The notes under the pieces: generated by a model
The model's database searches: none
Told to the model about the DNA's origin: nothing
The model's input: the letters and a program-made list of their open reading frames with translations, nothing else
Made by a program: the position numbers and the translations under genes
Origin: Thioalkalivibrio sp.
GTDB lineage: Bacteria; Pseudomonadota; Gammaproteobacteria; Ectothiorhodospirales; Ectothiorhodospiraceae
Assembly: GCA_007692435.1 (NCBI GenBank)
Contig: RECA01000089.1
Coordinates: 1-56,296 of the forward strand
Direction: 5' to 3'
Length of the DNA: 56,296 nucleotides
In this document: positions 38,807 to 48,018 of the stretch, piece after piece
How the letters are laid out: every line of letters begins with the position of its first letter
Numbering within the stretch: the stretch's first letter is position 1

Positions 38807-39750
38807 ACCGGCGCATCGTCTACGCCGGAACCCCGGAATTCGCGGTTCCCGCGCTCGAGGCGCTGATTGCATCGGGACGCGGTCCCGTCGCGGTCTACAC
38901 GCAGCCGGATCGGCCCGCGGGACGCGGCCGCAGGCTGAGCCCGAGCCCGGTGAAGCGGGTGGCGCAGGATACCGGGATCCCGGTGCTGCAGCCCGCGTCG
39001 CTGAAGTCCGCGGAGGCCCTGGAGGGTCTGCGGCAGCTGGAACCGGACCTCCTGGTCGTTGCCGCCTACGGACTCATCCTGCCGCCTGCGGTGCTGTCGA
39101 TCCCATCCTCCGGCTGCCTGAACATCCATGCGTCGCTGCTGCCGCGCTGGCGCGGTGCCGCCCCGGTGCAGCGGGCGATCCTCGCCGGGGACGCGGAGAC
39201 CGGCGTCTGTCTGATGCGGATGGAGGCGGGCCTGGACACGGGTCCCGTATACGCCTGCGGACACCTGCCGCTGGACGGAGAGATGACCGCCTCCGAGGTC
39301 ACCGAAGGTCTGGCCGCGATGGGTGCGGCACTGCTCGTGGAACATCTGGACGCGATTCTCGAGGGCCGTCTGCAGCCGCGGCCACAGCCGGAGTCGGGCG
39401 TGCTCTATGCGCACAAGGTCGAAAAGGCGGAGGCCTGGGTGGACTGGAGCGAGCCGGCGGTCCGGATCGGCCGGCGCGTGCGCGCCTTCCAGCCCTGGCC
39501 GATCGCGCAGACGCGGCTCGGCGAGCGGGTGCTGCGCATCCACCGGGCAGGCGTGCCCGAGGCGGCCGACGGGGCTGCGGCGCCCCCGGGCACGGTCGTC
39601 GCGACCGGGCCGGAGGGCGTGGATGTGGCGACGGGCGCCGGGCTGTTGCGCCTGCTGACGGTGCAGCTTCCCGGGCGCAGGCCGATTCCCGCGAGTGCCT
39701 GGGCCCGTGGCGAGACGCTGGCCGGACGCCGCCTCGGGGGCGATGGATGA
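38797..39750 (+). CDS. fmt: Methionyl-tRNA formyltransferase
   Basis: A 317-residue enzyme that formylates initiator Met-tRNA using 10-formyl-tetrahydrofolate. N-terminal domain: RIVYAGTPEFAVPALEAL, YTQPDRPAGRGRRL and the folate/catalytic block LNIHASLLPRWRGAAPVQRA (with Asn, His and later Asp in AGLDTGP). The C-terminal OB-like domain (about 205-310) binds tRNA. The start follows the def stop by six bases; its surroundings show a 10-bp tandem duplication. The stop overlaps the rsmB start by four bases (ATGA). Confidence 0.97.
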   Translation: MTADRRIVYAGTPEFAVPALEALIASGRGPVAVYTQPDRPAGRGRRLSPSPVKRVAQDTGIPVLQPASLKSAEALEGLRQLEPDLLVVAAYGLILPPAVLSIPSSGCLNIHASLLPRWRGAAPVQRAILAGDAETGVCLMRMEAGLDTGPVYACGHLPLDGEMTASEVTEGLAAMGAALLVEHLDAILEGRLQPRPQPESGVLYAHKVEKAEAWVDWSEPAVRIGRRVRAFQPWPIAQTRLGERVLRIHRAGVPEAADGAAAPPGTVVATGPEGVDVATGAGLLRLLTVQLPGRRPIPASAWARGETLAGRRLGGDG

Positions 39751-41066
39751 GCGTAGGCCAGACCGGCTGGATCCCGCGTCGGCAATGTCTGGCGGCCCTG
39801 AGCCGGGTGATCCTGAAGGGCGAGTCACTGACCGCCGCGCTGGCGGAGGAGACGCGCGACCTGCCTGCACGCGAGGCGGCCTGGAGCCGCGCGCTGGCCT
39901 ATGCGACCGTGCGCTGGTACATCCGCCTCGAGGCCATGGTCGACGGCATGCTGGACCGGCCGCTGAAGCCGCGCGATGCGGTGATCCGCGTGCTGCTGTG
40001 CCAGGGGCTGGCCGAGATCTTTCACTTCGGCACGCCGGATCACGCAGCGGTGCGGGAGACGGCGGAACTGGCCCGCACCGTGCAGCGGCCGGGTGCGGTC
40101 GGGCTGGTGAACGCGCTGCTGCGGCGGGCGCTGCGCGAGCGCGAGCAGCTTGCGGCGGTGATGGACCGCGACGCGGCGACGCGCTACGCCTGCCCGTCGT
40201 GGCTGATCAAGGGGATCCGGGATGCCTTCCCCGACCAGTGGGAATCCGTGCTCCAGGCCTCGACCGAGCCCGCGCCGATGACCCTTCGCGTGAACCTCGC
40301 GCGGATCTCCCGGGACCAGATGCGGACGCGGCTGGCGGAGCAGGGCATGGCCGCTGAACCGCACCCGCTGGTGCCCTCCGCGCTGACGCTGGCCGCGGCG
40401 CTGGACGTGCAGGATCTGCCCGGATTCGCCGAGGGGCTGGTGTCGGTGCAGGATGCGGCGGCCCAGTGGGCGGCCCTGCTGCTCGCCCCGAAGCCCGGAG
40501 ACCGGGTGCTGGATGCCTGCGCGGCGCCCGGCGGCAAGACCGGGCACCTGCTGGAGTGTGCGGACGGCGAACTCGACCTGACCGCGCTGGACGTGGACGG
40601 CGGCCGCCTCGGCCGGGTCCGGGACAACCTGCGCAGGCTGGATTACCGTGCCCGCATGTGGGTTGGCGATCTGGCGGATCCGGAGGCCTGGTGGGACGGG
40701 GAGCCCTTTGATGCGATCCTGCTCGATGTCCCGTGTTCGGCCACCGGGGTGATCCGCAGGCACCCGGACATCAAGCTGCTCCGGCGCCAGCGCGATATCC
40801 CCGATCTGGTGGCCCGTCAGCGCACGCTGCTGACTGCCGCGTGGAAGCTGCTGCGCCCCGGGGGGCGGCTGCTGTACGCCACCTGCTCGCTGCTGCGCGC
40901 GGAGAACGAGGCGGTGGTGGCCGCCTGGCTCGACGGCAACCCGGAGGCGCGCGTCTGCCATCCGGACCTTCCCGGCGGGATCGACCGGGAGGTGGGCCGC
41001 GCCATCGCCCTGGGCACCCGGGAAATGGACGGCTTTTACTATGCACTGCTGGAGCACCGTGGCTGA
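39747..41066 (+). CDS. rsmB: 16S rRNA m5C967 methyltransferase RsmB
   Basis: A 439-residue SAM-dependent rRNA cytosine-5 methyltransferase (Sun/Fmu). The N-terminal NusB-like RNA-binding domain (1-140) includes RDAVIRVLLCQGLAEIFHF. The Rossmann domain has the SAM loop CAAPGGKTGHLLE near residue 253, the DVPCSATGVIRRHPDIK motif with one active-site cysteine, and YATCSLLRAENEAVV with a second. It is translationally coupled to fmt and overlaps the next gene, DUF4390, at its 3' end. Confidence 0.96.
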   Translation: MSVGQTGWIPRRQCLAALSRVILKGESLTAALAEETRDLPAREAAWSRALAYATVRWYIRLEAMVDGMLDRPLKPRDAVIRVLLCQGLAEIFHFGTPDHAAVRETAELARTVQRPGAVGLVNALLRRALREREQLAAVMDRDAATRYACPSWLIKGIRDAFPDQWESVLQASTEPAPMTLRVNLARISRDQMRTRLAEQGMAAEPHPLVPSALTLAAALDVQDLPGFAEGLVSVQDAAAQWAALLLAPKPGDRVLDACAAPGGKTGHLLECADGELDLTALDVDGGRLGRVRDNLRRLDYRARMWVGDLADPEAWWDGEPFDAILLDVPCSATGVIRRHPDIKLLRRQRDIPDLVARQRTLLTAAWKLLRPGGRLLYATCSLLRAENEAVVAAWLDGNPEARVCHPDLPGGIDREVGRAIALGTREMDGFYYALLEHRG

Positions 41067-41622
41067 TCCGATGCGGCAACTGCTCGCGGTACTGCTCGCC
41101 TTGATGCTGCTGGCGCCATCGGCGACCATGGCGGCCGAGATCCGGCAGGCGGATCACGTCTGGCAGGGTGAGGACCGTCTGCTGGTGCGCCTGTACCTGG
41201 ACATGGGCCTGCCCGAGGTGGTGCTCAATGCGCTCGCGAACGGCGTGGGCGTGGACTTCGTCTCCGAGGCCCGGCTGGAATACCGGCGCTGGCTGATCGG
41301 CGAGCGGACCGTGACGGCGCAGACCCGCTCGGTGCGTATCGAGTACTACGAGCTGAGCCGCCACTACGTGGTCACGGATCACGAGCGCCAGCAGACCGAT
41401 CTCGCGCCGACCCTCGGTGATGCGCTGGAGATCCTGGCCCGGCGCCTCGGGCGGATGGTGCTGGACGTGAACCGGAATTCGCTGCGTCCCGGGCGCGATT
41501 ACACGCTGGCCACGCGGATCCAGGTGGATCACGCGGCCCTGCCGCTGCCCCTGCAATGGGATGCGCGGCTGCGCAGCGCCTATGTGACACGACTGGGGTG
41601 GTATCGGTGGTCCTTGGACTGA
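41059..41622 (+). CDS. DUF4390 exported protein
   Basis: A 187-residue protein of the DUF4390 family, conserved between rsmB and ntrY-like kinase genes. A signal peptide (RQLLAVLLALMLLAPSATMA) implies periplasmic location; the mature part is beta-rich with RLYLDMGLPEVVLNALANGV and ends in LPLQWDARLRSAYV. Function is unknown. GTG at 41059, with GGAG just upstream, overlaps rsmB by eight bases; ATG at 41071 is an equally possible start that gives a cleaner signal peptide. Its stop overlaps the kinase start region. Confidence 0.8.
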   Translation: MADPMRQLLAVLLALMLLAPSATMAAEIRQADHVWQGEDRLLVRLYLDMGLPEVVLNALANGVGVDFVSEARLEYRRWLIGERTVTAQTRSVRIEYYELSRHYVVTDHERQQTDLAPTLGDALEILARRLGRMVLDVNRNSLRPGRDYTLATRIQVDHAALPLPLQWDARLRSAYVTRLGWYRWSLD

Positions 41623-43808
41623 GGCGTTTCCCCTGGGGCCTGCTGGGCATGGTCCTGCTGTTCCTGCTGCTGCTGGCCTCGCTGGTGCTGATGGGCGACG
41701 CCGCCCAGAATTCCGCGCGCTTCGAGCAGCTCTTCCTGTGGCTGCTGGCCTTTCACGGTCTGGTCCTGGTCGCGCTCGGGACCCTGATCATCTACCAGTT
41801 CTCGCGCCTGATCGTGCAGTACCGGGACGGCGTGCCCGGAAGCCGCCTGACACTGCGCCTCGTGGCCGGTTTCATGCTGGTCGCGGTGCTGCCGGTCACG
41901 GTCGTCTACTACTTCTCCTTCAAGTTCCTGAACGAGGGGGTGGACTCGTGGTTCGACGTGCGGGTCGAGGGGGCGCTGGAGGACGCGCTGGAGCTGTCCC
42001 GCTCGTCCCTGGATCTGCGCGTGCGGCAGCTGGCGCAGGAGACGCAGGAGATCATGGGGCAGCTGCAGGACGTGTCCGAGAGCCTGGTGCCGCTGGCCCT
42101 GAACGATGTCCGGGCCCAGATGGGCGCCCAGGAGCTGACCCTGGTCGGCGCGAACAACCGGATCATCGCCTCCAGTACCGATAGCCCGATCCGGCGGCTG
42201 CCCTCGCCGCCCGGCTCTGACGTGCTGCTGCGCATGAGCCCCGGACAGCCCTTCACGCGGCTCGAGCCACAGGCGGACGGAAGCCTGGTGATCCGCGTGG
42301 TGGCGGCGACCGGGAACCGCCGGCCGGGTGCCGACAGCCGCATCCTGCAGGGCATCTACCCCGTGGATCCGCGCATGAGTGCGCTGGCGGTGCGGGTGCA
42401 GGACGCCTTTGTCGATTACCGGGAGTTTGCCTACCTGCGCGGACCGATCAAGCAGGGCTTCATCTTCACGATGTCCCTGGCGCTGGCGATCTCGCTGATG
42501 GCTGCGCTGTGGGCGGGACTGCTCGTCGCCCGCCGACTGGTGCGGCCGGTGACGGACCTGGCCGAGGGCACCCGTCTGGTGGCCTCGGGCGACTACAGCA
42601 CCCGGCTCGCGGTCAGCCGGGACGACGAGCTCGGTTTCCTGGTGCGCTCGTTCAACGCGATGACGCGCACGCTGAGCGAGGCGCGGCAGGAGGCGGAGCG
42701 CAACCGGCGGCTCCTCGATGCGGAACGCGCCTACCTCGAGAGCGTGCTGCAGCACCTGCGCTCCGGGGTGCTGGCGCTCGACGGCAGCCTGCGCCTGCGC
42801 ACCGCCAACGCAGCCGCCTGCCAGATCCTCGAGTGCGACCTGTGGGCCGGCCACAACCGCTTCCTGTCCGAGTACGACGGTGAGTGTCCGCTGGTCGCCC
42901 AGTTCTTCGATGCGATCACTGACGCCCTGACCCGCCGCGAGCAGGAGTGGTCGCGCGAGGTCGTGGTGTTCACGCGCACGGGGCGCAAGGTATTGATGAC
43001 CCGGGCGGTGTGGTTGCCGAACCTCGGCAACAATCGCGGGCTGCACGCGATCGTCTTCGACGACATGACCGAATTCCTCCGCGCCCAGCGCGATGCCGCC
43101 TGGGGCGAGGTGGCGCGGCGGCTCGCACACGAGATCAAGAACCCGCTGACGCCGATCCAGCTCTCCGCCGAGCGGCTCTCCCGGCGGCTGGGCAAGACCC
43201 TCGAGGGTTCCGACCGCGAGGTGCTGGACCGGGCGACCCAGACCATCATCCAGCAGGTGGAGGCGATGAAGACCCTGGTCAACGCCTTCCGCGACTACGC
43301 CCAGGCGCCACGGCTTGCACTGGTGCCACTGGATCTGAACGGCCTGCTGCGCGACGTGTGCGAGCTCTACGGGGGTGTGGAGCACGCCCGCATCGTGCTC
43401 GATCTGGAGCCGGGGCTGCCCGCGATCCGGGCGGACGCCGGTCGTCTAAGGCAGCTGCTGCACAACCTGATCAAGAACGCGATGGAGGCCGTGGCGCAGC
43501 AGCCCGCGGGCGAGGTCCGGGTGGCGACGCGCGGCCTCGACGACGGCAACGGCCGGCGGGTCGAACTGCGGGTGGCGGACAACGGGCCCGGCATCCGGCC
43601 GGACTTTCTCGAACGCATCTTCGAGCCCTACACCACGGACAAGCCGCGGGGTACCGGGCTGGGTCTGGCCGTGGCGCAGAAGATCGTCGAGGAGCACGGG
43701 GGCATGATTGAATGCCATAATGACCCCGCCGGGGGCGCGGTGTTCGTGATCCGGATTCCGGTCGATCATGGCGGAGAGACCGGCGACGTCGGAGAAGAAC
43801 AGCAATGA
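41607..43808 (+). CDS. ntrY: NtrY-like sensor histidine kinase
   Basis: A 733-residue membrane sensor kinase. Membrane segments lie at about 7-30, 40-60 and 75-97; after a periplasmic stretch of about 170 residues comes a fourth near 285-305, then HAMP (RRLVRPVTDLAEGTRLVASG), PAS (about 370-480), HisKA with His508 in RRLAHEIKNPLTPIQLSAER, and the HATPase domain (NLIKNAMEAV, DNGPGIRPDF, GTGLGLAVAQKIV). NtrY-type kinases are linked to nitrogen, redox or envelope signals in different species; the signal here is unknown. The start is GTG at 41607 with GGGGTGG five bases upstream; it overlaps DUF4390 by 16 bases. The stop overlaps the regulator gene by four. Confidence 0.92.
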   Translation: MVLGLRRFPWGLLGMVLLFLLLLASLVLMGDAAQNSARFEQLFLWLLAFHGLVLVALGTLIIYQFSRLIVQYRDGVPGSRLTLRLVAGFMLVAVLPVTVVYYFSFKFLNEGVDSWFDVRVEGALEDALELSRSSLDLRVRQLAQETQEIMGQLQDVSESLVPLALNDVRAQMGAQELTLVGANNRIIASSTDSPIRRLPSPPGSDVLLRMSPGQPFTRLEPQADGSLVIRVVAATGNRRPGADSRILQGIYPVDPRMSALAVRVQDAFVDYREFAYLRGPIKQGFIFTMSLALAISLMAALWAGLLVARRLVRPVTDLAEGTRLVASGDYSTRLAVSRDDELGFLVRSFNAMTRTLSEARQEAERNRRLLDAERAYLESVLQHLRSGVLALDGSLRLRTANAAACQILECDLWAGHNRFLSEYDGECPLVAQFFDAITDALTRREQEWSREVVVFTRTGRKVLMTRAVWLPNLGNNRGLHAIVFDDMTEFLRAQRDAAWGEVARRLAHEIKNPLTPIQLSAERLSRRLGKTLEGSDREVLDRATQTIIQQVEAMKTLVNAFRDYAQAPRLALVPLDLNGLLRDVCELYGGVEHARIVLDLEPGLPAIRADAGRLRQLLHNLIKNAMEAVAQQPAGEVRVATRGLDDGNGRRVELRVADNGPGIRPDFLERIFEPYTTDKPRGTGLGLAVAQKIVEEHGGMIECHNDPAGGAVFVIRIPVDHGGETGDVGEEQQ

Positions 43809-45181
43809 GCGTAGCGTACGTACTGGTGGTGGACGACGAGCCGGACATCCGCATGCTGCTGCGCGATGTGCTGGAGGACGAAGGCTACGAGGTGGCGCTC
43901 GCCGGCTCGGTCGCGGAGGCGAAGACGGCCCGGCGGGCCCGGCGTCCCGACCTGGTCCTGCTGGACGTCTGGATGCCGGACGGTGACGGGATCAGCCTGC
44001 TGAAGGAATGGAGCGACGAGGACGGTCTGCCCTTCCCGGTGGTGATGATCTCCGGGCACGGCAACGTGGAGACCGCGGTCGACGCGACCCGGCTCGGCGC
44101 CTACGATTTCATCGAAAAGCCCCTGTCCATCGACAAGCTGACGATCACGCTGAGCAACGCGCTGGAGTCGGACCGGCTGCAGCGCGAGAACCAGGGGCTG
44201 CGCCGCTTCGGTGCCGCGATCGCCGAGCCGGTCGGCGACAGCGCGGTGATGAACAACCTGCGCGACCAGGTGCAGCGCATGGCGCAGCACGACACCTGGG
44301 TCCTGATCTCCGGCGAGGCCGGCGTGGGCAAGCACACCTTCGCGCGCTACCTGCACGGGCGCAGCGCCCGTCGCGACAACCCGTTCATCGTGGTCGCGGT
44401 CGGCTCGCTGTCCGGTGAGGAATCCGCGGCCGAGCTCTTCGGCACCGAGCAGGGGGAGCGTGTCCGCTTCGGGCTGGTGGAGCAGGCCGCAGGGGGCGTG
44501 CTGTTCCTGGACGAGGTGGCGGAGATGGATCCGCAGACACAGGGCCGGCTGCTGCACGCGCTGGACACGCAGCGCATCACCCGAATCGGCGGCACCCAGC
44601 CGATCACCGTGAACGTCCGGGTGGTGGCGGCGACCAAGGCGGACCTCGGGGAGGCCGTGGCGCAGGGCCGGTTCCGGGAGGATCTGTACTACCGCCTGAA
44701 CGTGCTGCCCCTGAAGATCCCGCCCCTGCGCGAACACCCCGAGGATATCCCGGCGCTGCTCCACTACCACATGATCCAGCTGCATCAGCAGGAGGGGCTG
44801 CCGGTGCGCACCTTCCAGTCGGGGGCCCTGGATCGGCTGCGCCGTTACCACTGGCCGGGCAATGTCCGCGAACTGCGCAACTTCGTGCAGCGGCTGATGA
44901 TCCTCGGGTCCGGTGACGAGGTGAGCCGCGAGGAGGTGGAGCGCACGCTGTCCGGTCAGACGCTGCAGGAGACCGAACTGGACGAGGCGGGGCTGTTCCC
45001 CGATCTCCCGCTGCGCGAGGCCCGCGAGCAGTTCGAGCGCCAGTACCTGATCCACCAGCTCGAGCGCAGCGAGGGCAACATGACCCGCCTGGCGGAACGC
45101 GTCGGGCTGGAGCGGACCCACCTCTACCGCAAGTTCAAGACCCTGGGCATCGATCCCAAGAGACTCAAGGCCGAGGGCTGA
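43805..45181 (+). CDS. ntrX: NtrX-like response regulator lacking GAFTGA
   Basis: A 458-residue NtrC-family regulator paired with the kinase upstream. Receiver: phosphoacceptor Asp54 (LVLLDVWMPDGDG), conserved Lys105. AAA+ domain: Walker A GEAGVGK (170-176), Walker B GVLFLDEV (231-238), RFREDLYYRLNVLPLKIPPL, and the YHWPGNVRELRNFVQRL sensor II region. C-terminal Fis-type HTH: MTRLAERVGLERTHLYRKF. The loop that normally reads GAFTGA is replaced by a shorter LFGTEQGERVRFGLVEQA, about five residues short. That loop contacts sigma-54, so this protein probably does not open sigma-54 promoters. Coupled by a four-base overlap to ntrY. Confidence 0.92.
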   Translation: MSVAYVLVVDDEPDIRMLLRDVLEDEGYEVALAGSVAEAKTARRARRPDLVLLDVWMPDGDGISLLKEWSDEDGLPFPVVMISGHGNVETAVDATRLGAYDFIEKPLSIDKLTITLSNALESDRLQRENQGLRRFGAAIAEPVGDSAVMNNLRDQVQRMAQHDTWVLISGEAGVGKHTFARYLHGRSARRDNPFIVVAVGSLSGEESAAELFGTEQGERVRFGLVEQAAGGVLFLDEVAEMDPQTQGRLLHALDTQRITRIGGTQPITVNVRVVAATKADLGEAVAQGRFREDLYYRLNVLPLKIPPLREHPEDIPALLHYHMIQLHQQEGLPVRTFQSGALDRLRRYHWPGNVRELRNFVQRLMILGSGDEVSREEVERTLSGQTLQETELDEAGLFPDLPLREAREQFERQYLIHQLERSEGNMTRLAERVGLERTHLYRKFKTLGIDPKRLKAEG

Positions 45182-45195
45182 GCGCGGGGCCCCGG

Positions 45196-46578
45196 TTGAA
45201 GCGCATCGTCATCGTCGGCGCCGGGCAGGTGGGGCAGTCCCTCGCCGAGGCCCTCAGCGGGGACGGCCACAACGTGACGGTGATCGACACCCGCGCCGAC
45301 TGCCTCGAGGCCATCGCCAGCCACCTCGACATCCGGACGATCAACGGCTTCGGCTGTCATCCGGGCGTGCTCGAATCCGCCGGCGCGCGGGAGGCCGAGA
45401 TGCTCATCGCGGTCACCGATTCCGACGAGGTGAACATGCTCGCCTGCCAGGTCGGCTCCACGCTCTTCGGGATCGGCACCAAGATCGCGCGGGTGCGCGA
45501 GCGCAGCTATCACGACAATGCGGGGCTGTTCGCGCCGGACGCGGTGCCGGTGGACATGCTGATCTCCCCGGAGGCGATCGTGACCAGCCAGATCCAGCGG
45601 CTGGTCGAACATCCCGGTGCGCTGCAGGTGCTGGACTTTGCCGACGGGCTGGTTTCGCTGGTCGGGGTCAAGGCCTACTACGGGGGGCCGCTGGTCGGCC
45701 ACGAGCTGCGCAAGATCAGCACCGACATGCCGGGCATCCACACCCGCGTTGCCGCGATCTTCCGGCGCAATCGCCCCATCGAGCCCGATGGGGACACCGT
45801 GGTGGAGGCCGAGGACGAGGTCTTCTTCGTGGCCGCGAAGAAGAACATCCGGGCGGTGACCTCGGAGCTGCGCAAGCTGGACAAGCCGTACCGGCGGATC
45901 CTGGTGGGCGGGGGCGGCAACATCGGCCGCCGGCTGGCGGAGGCGCTCGCCGATCGTTACGAGGTCCGGCTGATCGAGCGCGATCCGCGGCGCGCGGAAT
46001 ACCTGGCCGCGGAACTGCCATCCATCACTGAAGTGCTGACGGGGGACAGCGCCGACGACCGCTTCCTGGAACGCTGCGGAATCGGCAGGATGGACGTGTT
46101 CTGCGCGGTGACCAACGATGACCAGGCGAACATCTTTTCCGGCATGCTGGCCAAGCGCCGGGGCGTGCGCAAGGTCATGGCCCTGATCAACCGGCCCGGA
46201 TACGTCGAACTGATGGACGGTGGCCCGATCGACGTGGCCCTCTCGCCCCAGCAGGCGACCATTGGCGTGCTGCTGGCCCGTGTGCGCGAGGAGGGCACGG
46301 CCACCGTGCACAGCCTGCGGCGGGGCGCTGCCGAGGCCATCGAGACCATCGTCAGAGGCGACTGGCGCACGTCACGCGTGGTCGACCGCCGCATCGACGA
46401 GTTGCGGCTGCCAAAGGGTGCCAGCATTGGTGCGATCGTGCGCAACCGGGAGGTGATCGTGCCCCACCATGACACGGTGATCCGCGTTGGTGACCACGTG
46501 ATCCTGTTCCTCACCGACCGTGACCGGCTGAAGGCCGTGCAGCGCCTGTTCCGGCCGGCATCGCGGTTTTTCCGATGA
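45196..46578 (+). CDS. trkA: Trk potassium uptake regulatory subunit TrkA
   Basis: A 460-residue peripheral membrane protein that gates the TrkH/TrkG potassium channel. It has two repeats, each with an RCK-N Rossmann domain (RIVIVGAGQVGQSLAEAL at the start; RILVGGGGNIGRRLAEALA near 233) and an RCK-C domain. NAD(H) and ATP binding are family traits. The start is TTG at 45196; no ATG or GTG lies near the N-terminus. The ntrX-trkA order is common in gammaproteobacteria, but the usual trkH neighbour is missing and a TPR gene follows instead. Potassium uptake fits an osmotolerant host. Confidence 0.94.
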   Translation: MKRIVIVGAGQVGQSLAEALSGDGHNVTVIDTRADCLEAIASHLDIRTINGFGCHPGVLESAGAREAEMLIAVTDSDEVNMLACQVGSTLFGIGTKIARVRERSYHDNAGLFAPDAVPVDMLISPEAIVTSQIQRLVEHPGALQVLDFADGLVSLVGVKAYYGGPLVGHELRKISTDMPGIHTRVAAIFRRNRPIEPDGDTVVEAEDEVFFVAAKKNIRAVTSELRKLDKPYRRILVGGGGNIGRRLAEALADRYEVRLIERDPRRAEYLAAELPSITEVLTGDSADDRFLERCGIGRMDVFCAVTNDDQANIFSGMLAKRRGVRKVMALINRPGYVELMDGGPIDVALSPQQATIGVLLARVREEGTATVHSLRRGAAEAIETIVRGDWRTSRVVDRRIDELRLPKGASIGAIVRNREVIVPHHDTVIRVGDHVILFLTDRDRLKAVQRLFRPASRFFR

Positions 46579-46648
46579 ATTGCGCGCGCGGGTATGCCAA
46601 GGGGGGTTGTGCTAGTCTCCCGCCCCGAACGAAGCCGGAGGAACCGGA

Positions 46649-46990
46649 ATGGTCGACATGATCCCCCGTTTCGAGGCCATGCTCGAGGCCGGGCAGGATT
46701 CGCCGATGCTGCGCCTCTCGCTGGCCAACGCGCTGGTTGCGGCCGGGCGGACCGGCGACGCCATCCCGCACCTGGAACGCGCGCTGGAGCAGGACGTCGG
46801 CTATTCGGCGGCCTGGAAGCTGCTCGGGCGGAGCCTCCTCGATGCCGGCGAGCCGGTCCGGGCGCTGGAGGTCTGCGAACGCGGCGCGGCCGTGGCCCGT
46901 GACAAGGGCGACCTCCAGGCGGCGAAGGAGATGGAGGTCTTCGCCCGGCGCGCGCGCAGGCAGATCGACCCCCCTGCCGGCGGAAAATGA
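46649..46990 (+). CDS. Small TPR protein
   Basis: A 113-residue soluble protein made of about two to three tetratricopeptide helices: SPMLRLSLANALVAAGRTGD, AIPHLERALEQDVGYSAAW and LLGRSLLDAGEPVRALEVCE. It has no signal peptide. TPRs bind protein partners; the partner is unknown. A strong GGAGGAACCGGA precedes the ATG. Its stop overlaps the start of the acyltransferase gene (ATGA, 46987-46990), so the two are co-translated. Confidence 0.85.
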   Translation: MVDMIPRFEAMLEAGQDSPMLRLSLANALVAAGRTGDAIPHLERALEQDVGYSAAWKLLGRSLLDAGEPVRALEVCERGAAVARDKGDLQAAKEMEVFARRARRQIDPPAGGK

Positions 46991-47994
46991 GCACCAGGGC
47001 CGGCGACGCGCCTTCCGGGACCGACGCCTACCGCGCGGAGCTGACCTGGCGCCACGCGTTGCCGCGGCACTGGGGCACGTGGCTGGGCCTGGGTCTGCTG
47101 TGGCTGCTGCACCGGCTGCCGCGGCCGCTGCTTCGCGGCGTGGTGCCGGGGCTGGCCTGGGCGCTGCGCGCCGGCTCCGCCAAGCGTCGCCACAACGTGC
47201 GGGTGAACCTGTCCTGGTGCTTTCCGGATCTGACGCCGGAACAGCGCGAGCGCCTGCTGCGCGAGCACTACCGGTATGCGGCGCAGAGCATGCTCGACTA
47301 CGGGATGCTCTGGTTCGGATCCCCGGAAACCCACGCGACCCGCATTCGCATCGTGGGCGAGGAGCACTATCAGCGGCTGCGTGCCCGGAACGTCCCGGTG
47401 ATCGTGCTCGCGCCACACTCGGTGGCGCTGGATCACGGCGGGCTGCGCATGAGCCAGTCCCACGACGGGGTCTCCTTCGCGAAGCCGATGCGGAATCCGG
47501 TGGTGGAGTGGATCAACCACCGGTCACGGACCCGCTACGCCGGCGACATCTTCACCCGGGAACAGGGGCTGCGACCGGCGATCCGCCAGATCCGCAAGGG
47601 GCGATTCTTCTACTACCTGCCGGACGAGGACCTGGGTGCGGAGGGGGCGGTCTTCGTGGAATTCTTCGGGGTGCGCAAGGCGACGCTGACCGCGCTCGGG
47701 CGTCTCGCGCGCATGACCGGCGCCGCCGTGCTGCCGGGTTTCACGAGTTATGATGCGGTCGAGGACCAGTACGTGCTGAAGCTGTGGCCACCGCTGGAGG
47801 ATTTTCCGAGCGGCGACGACAGCGCCGACGCACGGGCGATGAATGCGGCGGTCGAGCGCGCGATCCGCGAGACGCCGGCGCAGTATCTCTGGACCATGCG
47901 CCTGTTCCGCACCCGCCCCGACGGGCAGCCGAATCCCTACCGCGACCCGCCCGATGTCGGGGCGGCCGGTGATCTGTCGCGCTGGAAACTGTAA
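46987..47994 (+). CDS. LpxL/HtrB-type lipid A acyltransferase
   Basis: A 335-residue inner-membrane acyltransferase that adds a secondary fatty acid to lipid A. An N-terminal hydrophobic segment (about 32-60) anchors it. The catalytic HX4D motif is His144-Asp149 (LAPHSVALDHGG), and RFFYYLPDEDLGAEGAVFVE and the FFGVRKATLTALGRLA block are family-typical. It is closer to LpxL/HtrB (lauroyl) than LpxM by general pattern, but acyl length cannot be set from sequence. It is coupled to the small TPR gene upstream. Confidence 0.9.
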   Translation: MSTRAGDAPSGTDAYRAELTWRHALPRHWGTWLGLGLLWLLHRLPRPLLRGVVPGLAWALRAGSAKRRHNVRVNLSWCFPDLTPEQRERLLREHYRYAAQSMLDYGMLWFGSPETHATRIRIVGEEHYQRLRARNVPVIVLAPHSVALDHGGLRMSQSHDGVSFAKPMRNPVVEWINHRSRTRYAGDIFTREQGLRPAIRQIRKGRFFYYLPDEDLGAEGAVFVEFFGVRKATLTALGRLARMTGAAVLPGFTSYDAVEDQYVLKLWPPLEDFPSGDDSADARAMNAAVERAIRETPAQYLWTMRLFRTRPDGQPNPYRDPPDVGAAGDLSRWKL

Positions 47995-48018
47995 CAAACC
48001 GCGCATTAGGATACCGCC

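Noticed and set aside
43805-45181. Regulator considered as NtrC controlling the glnK promoter
   Set aside because: The GAFTGA loop is missing and the gene is paired with an NtrY-type membrane kinase, not NtrB.
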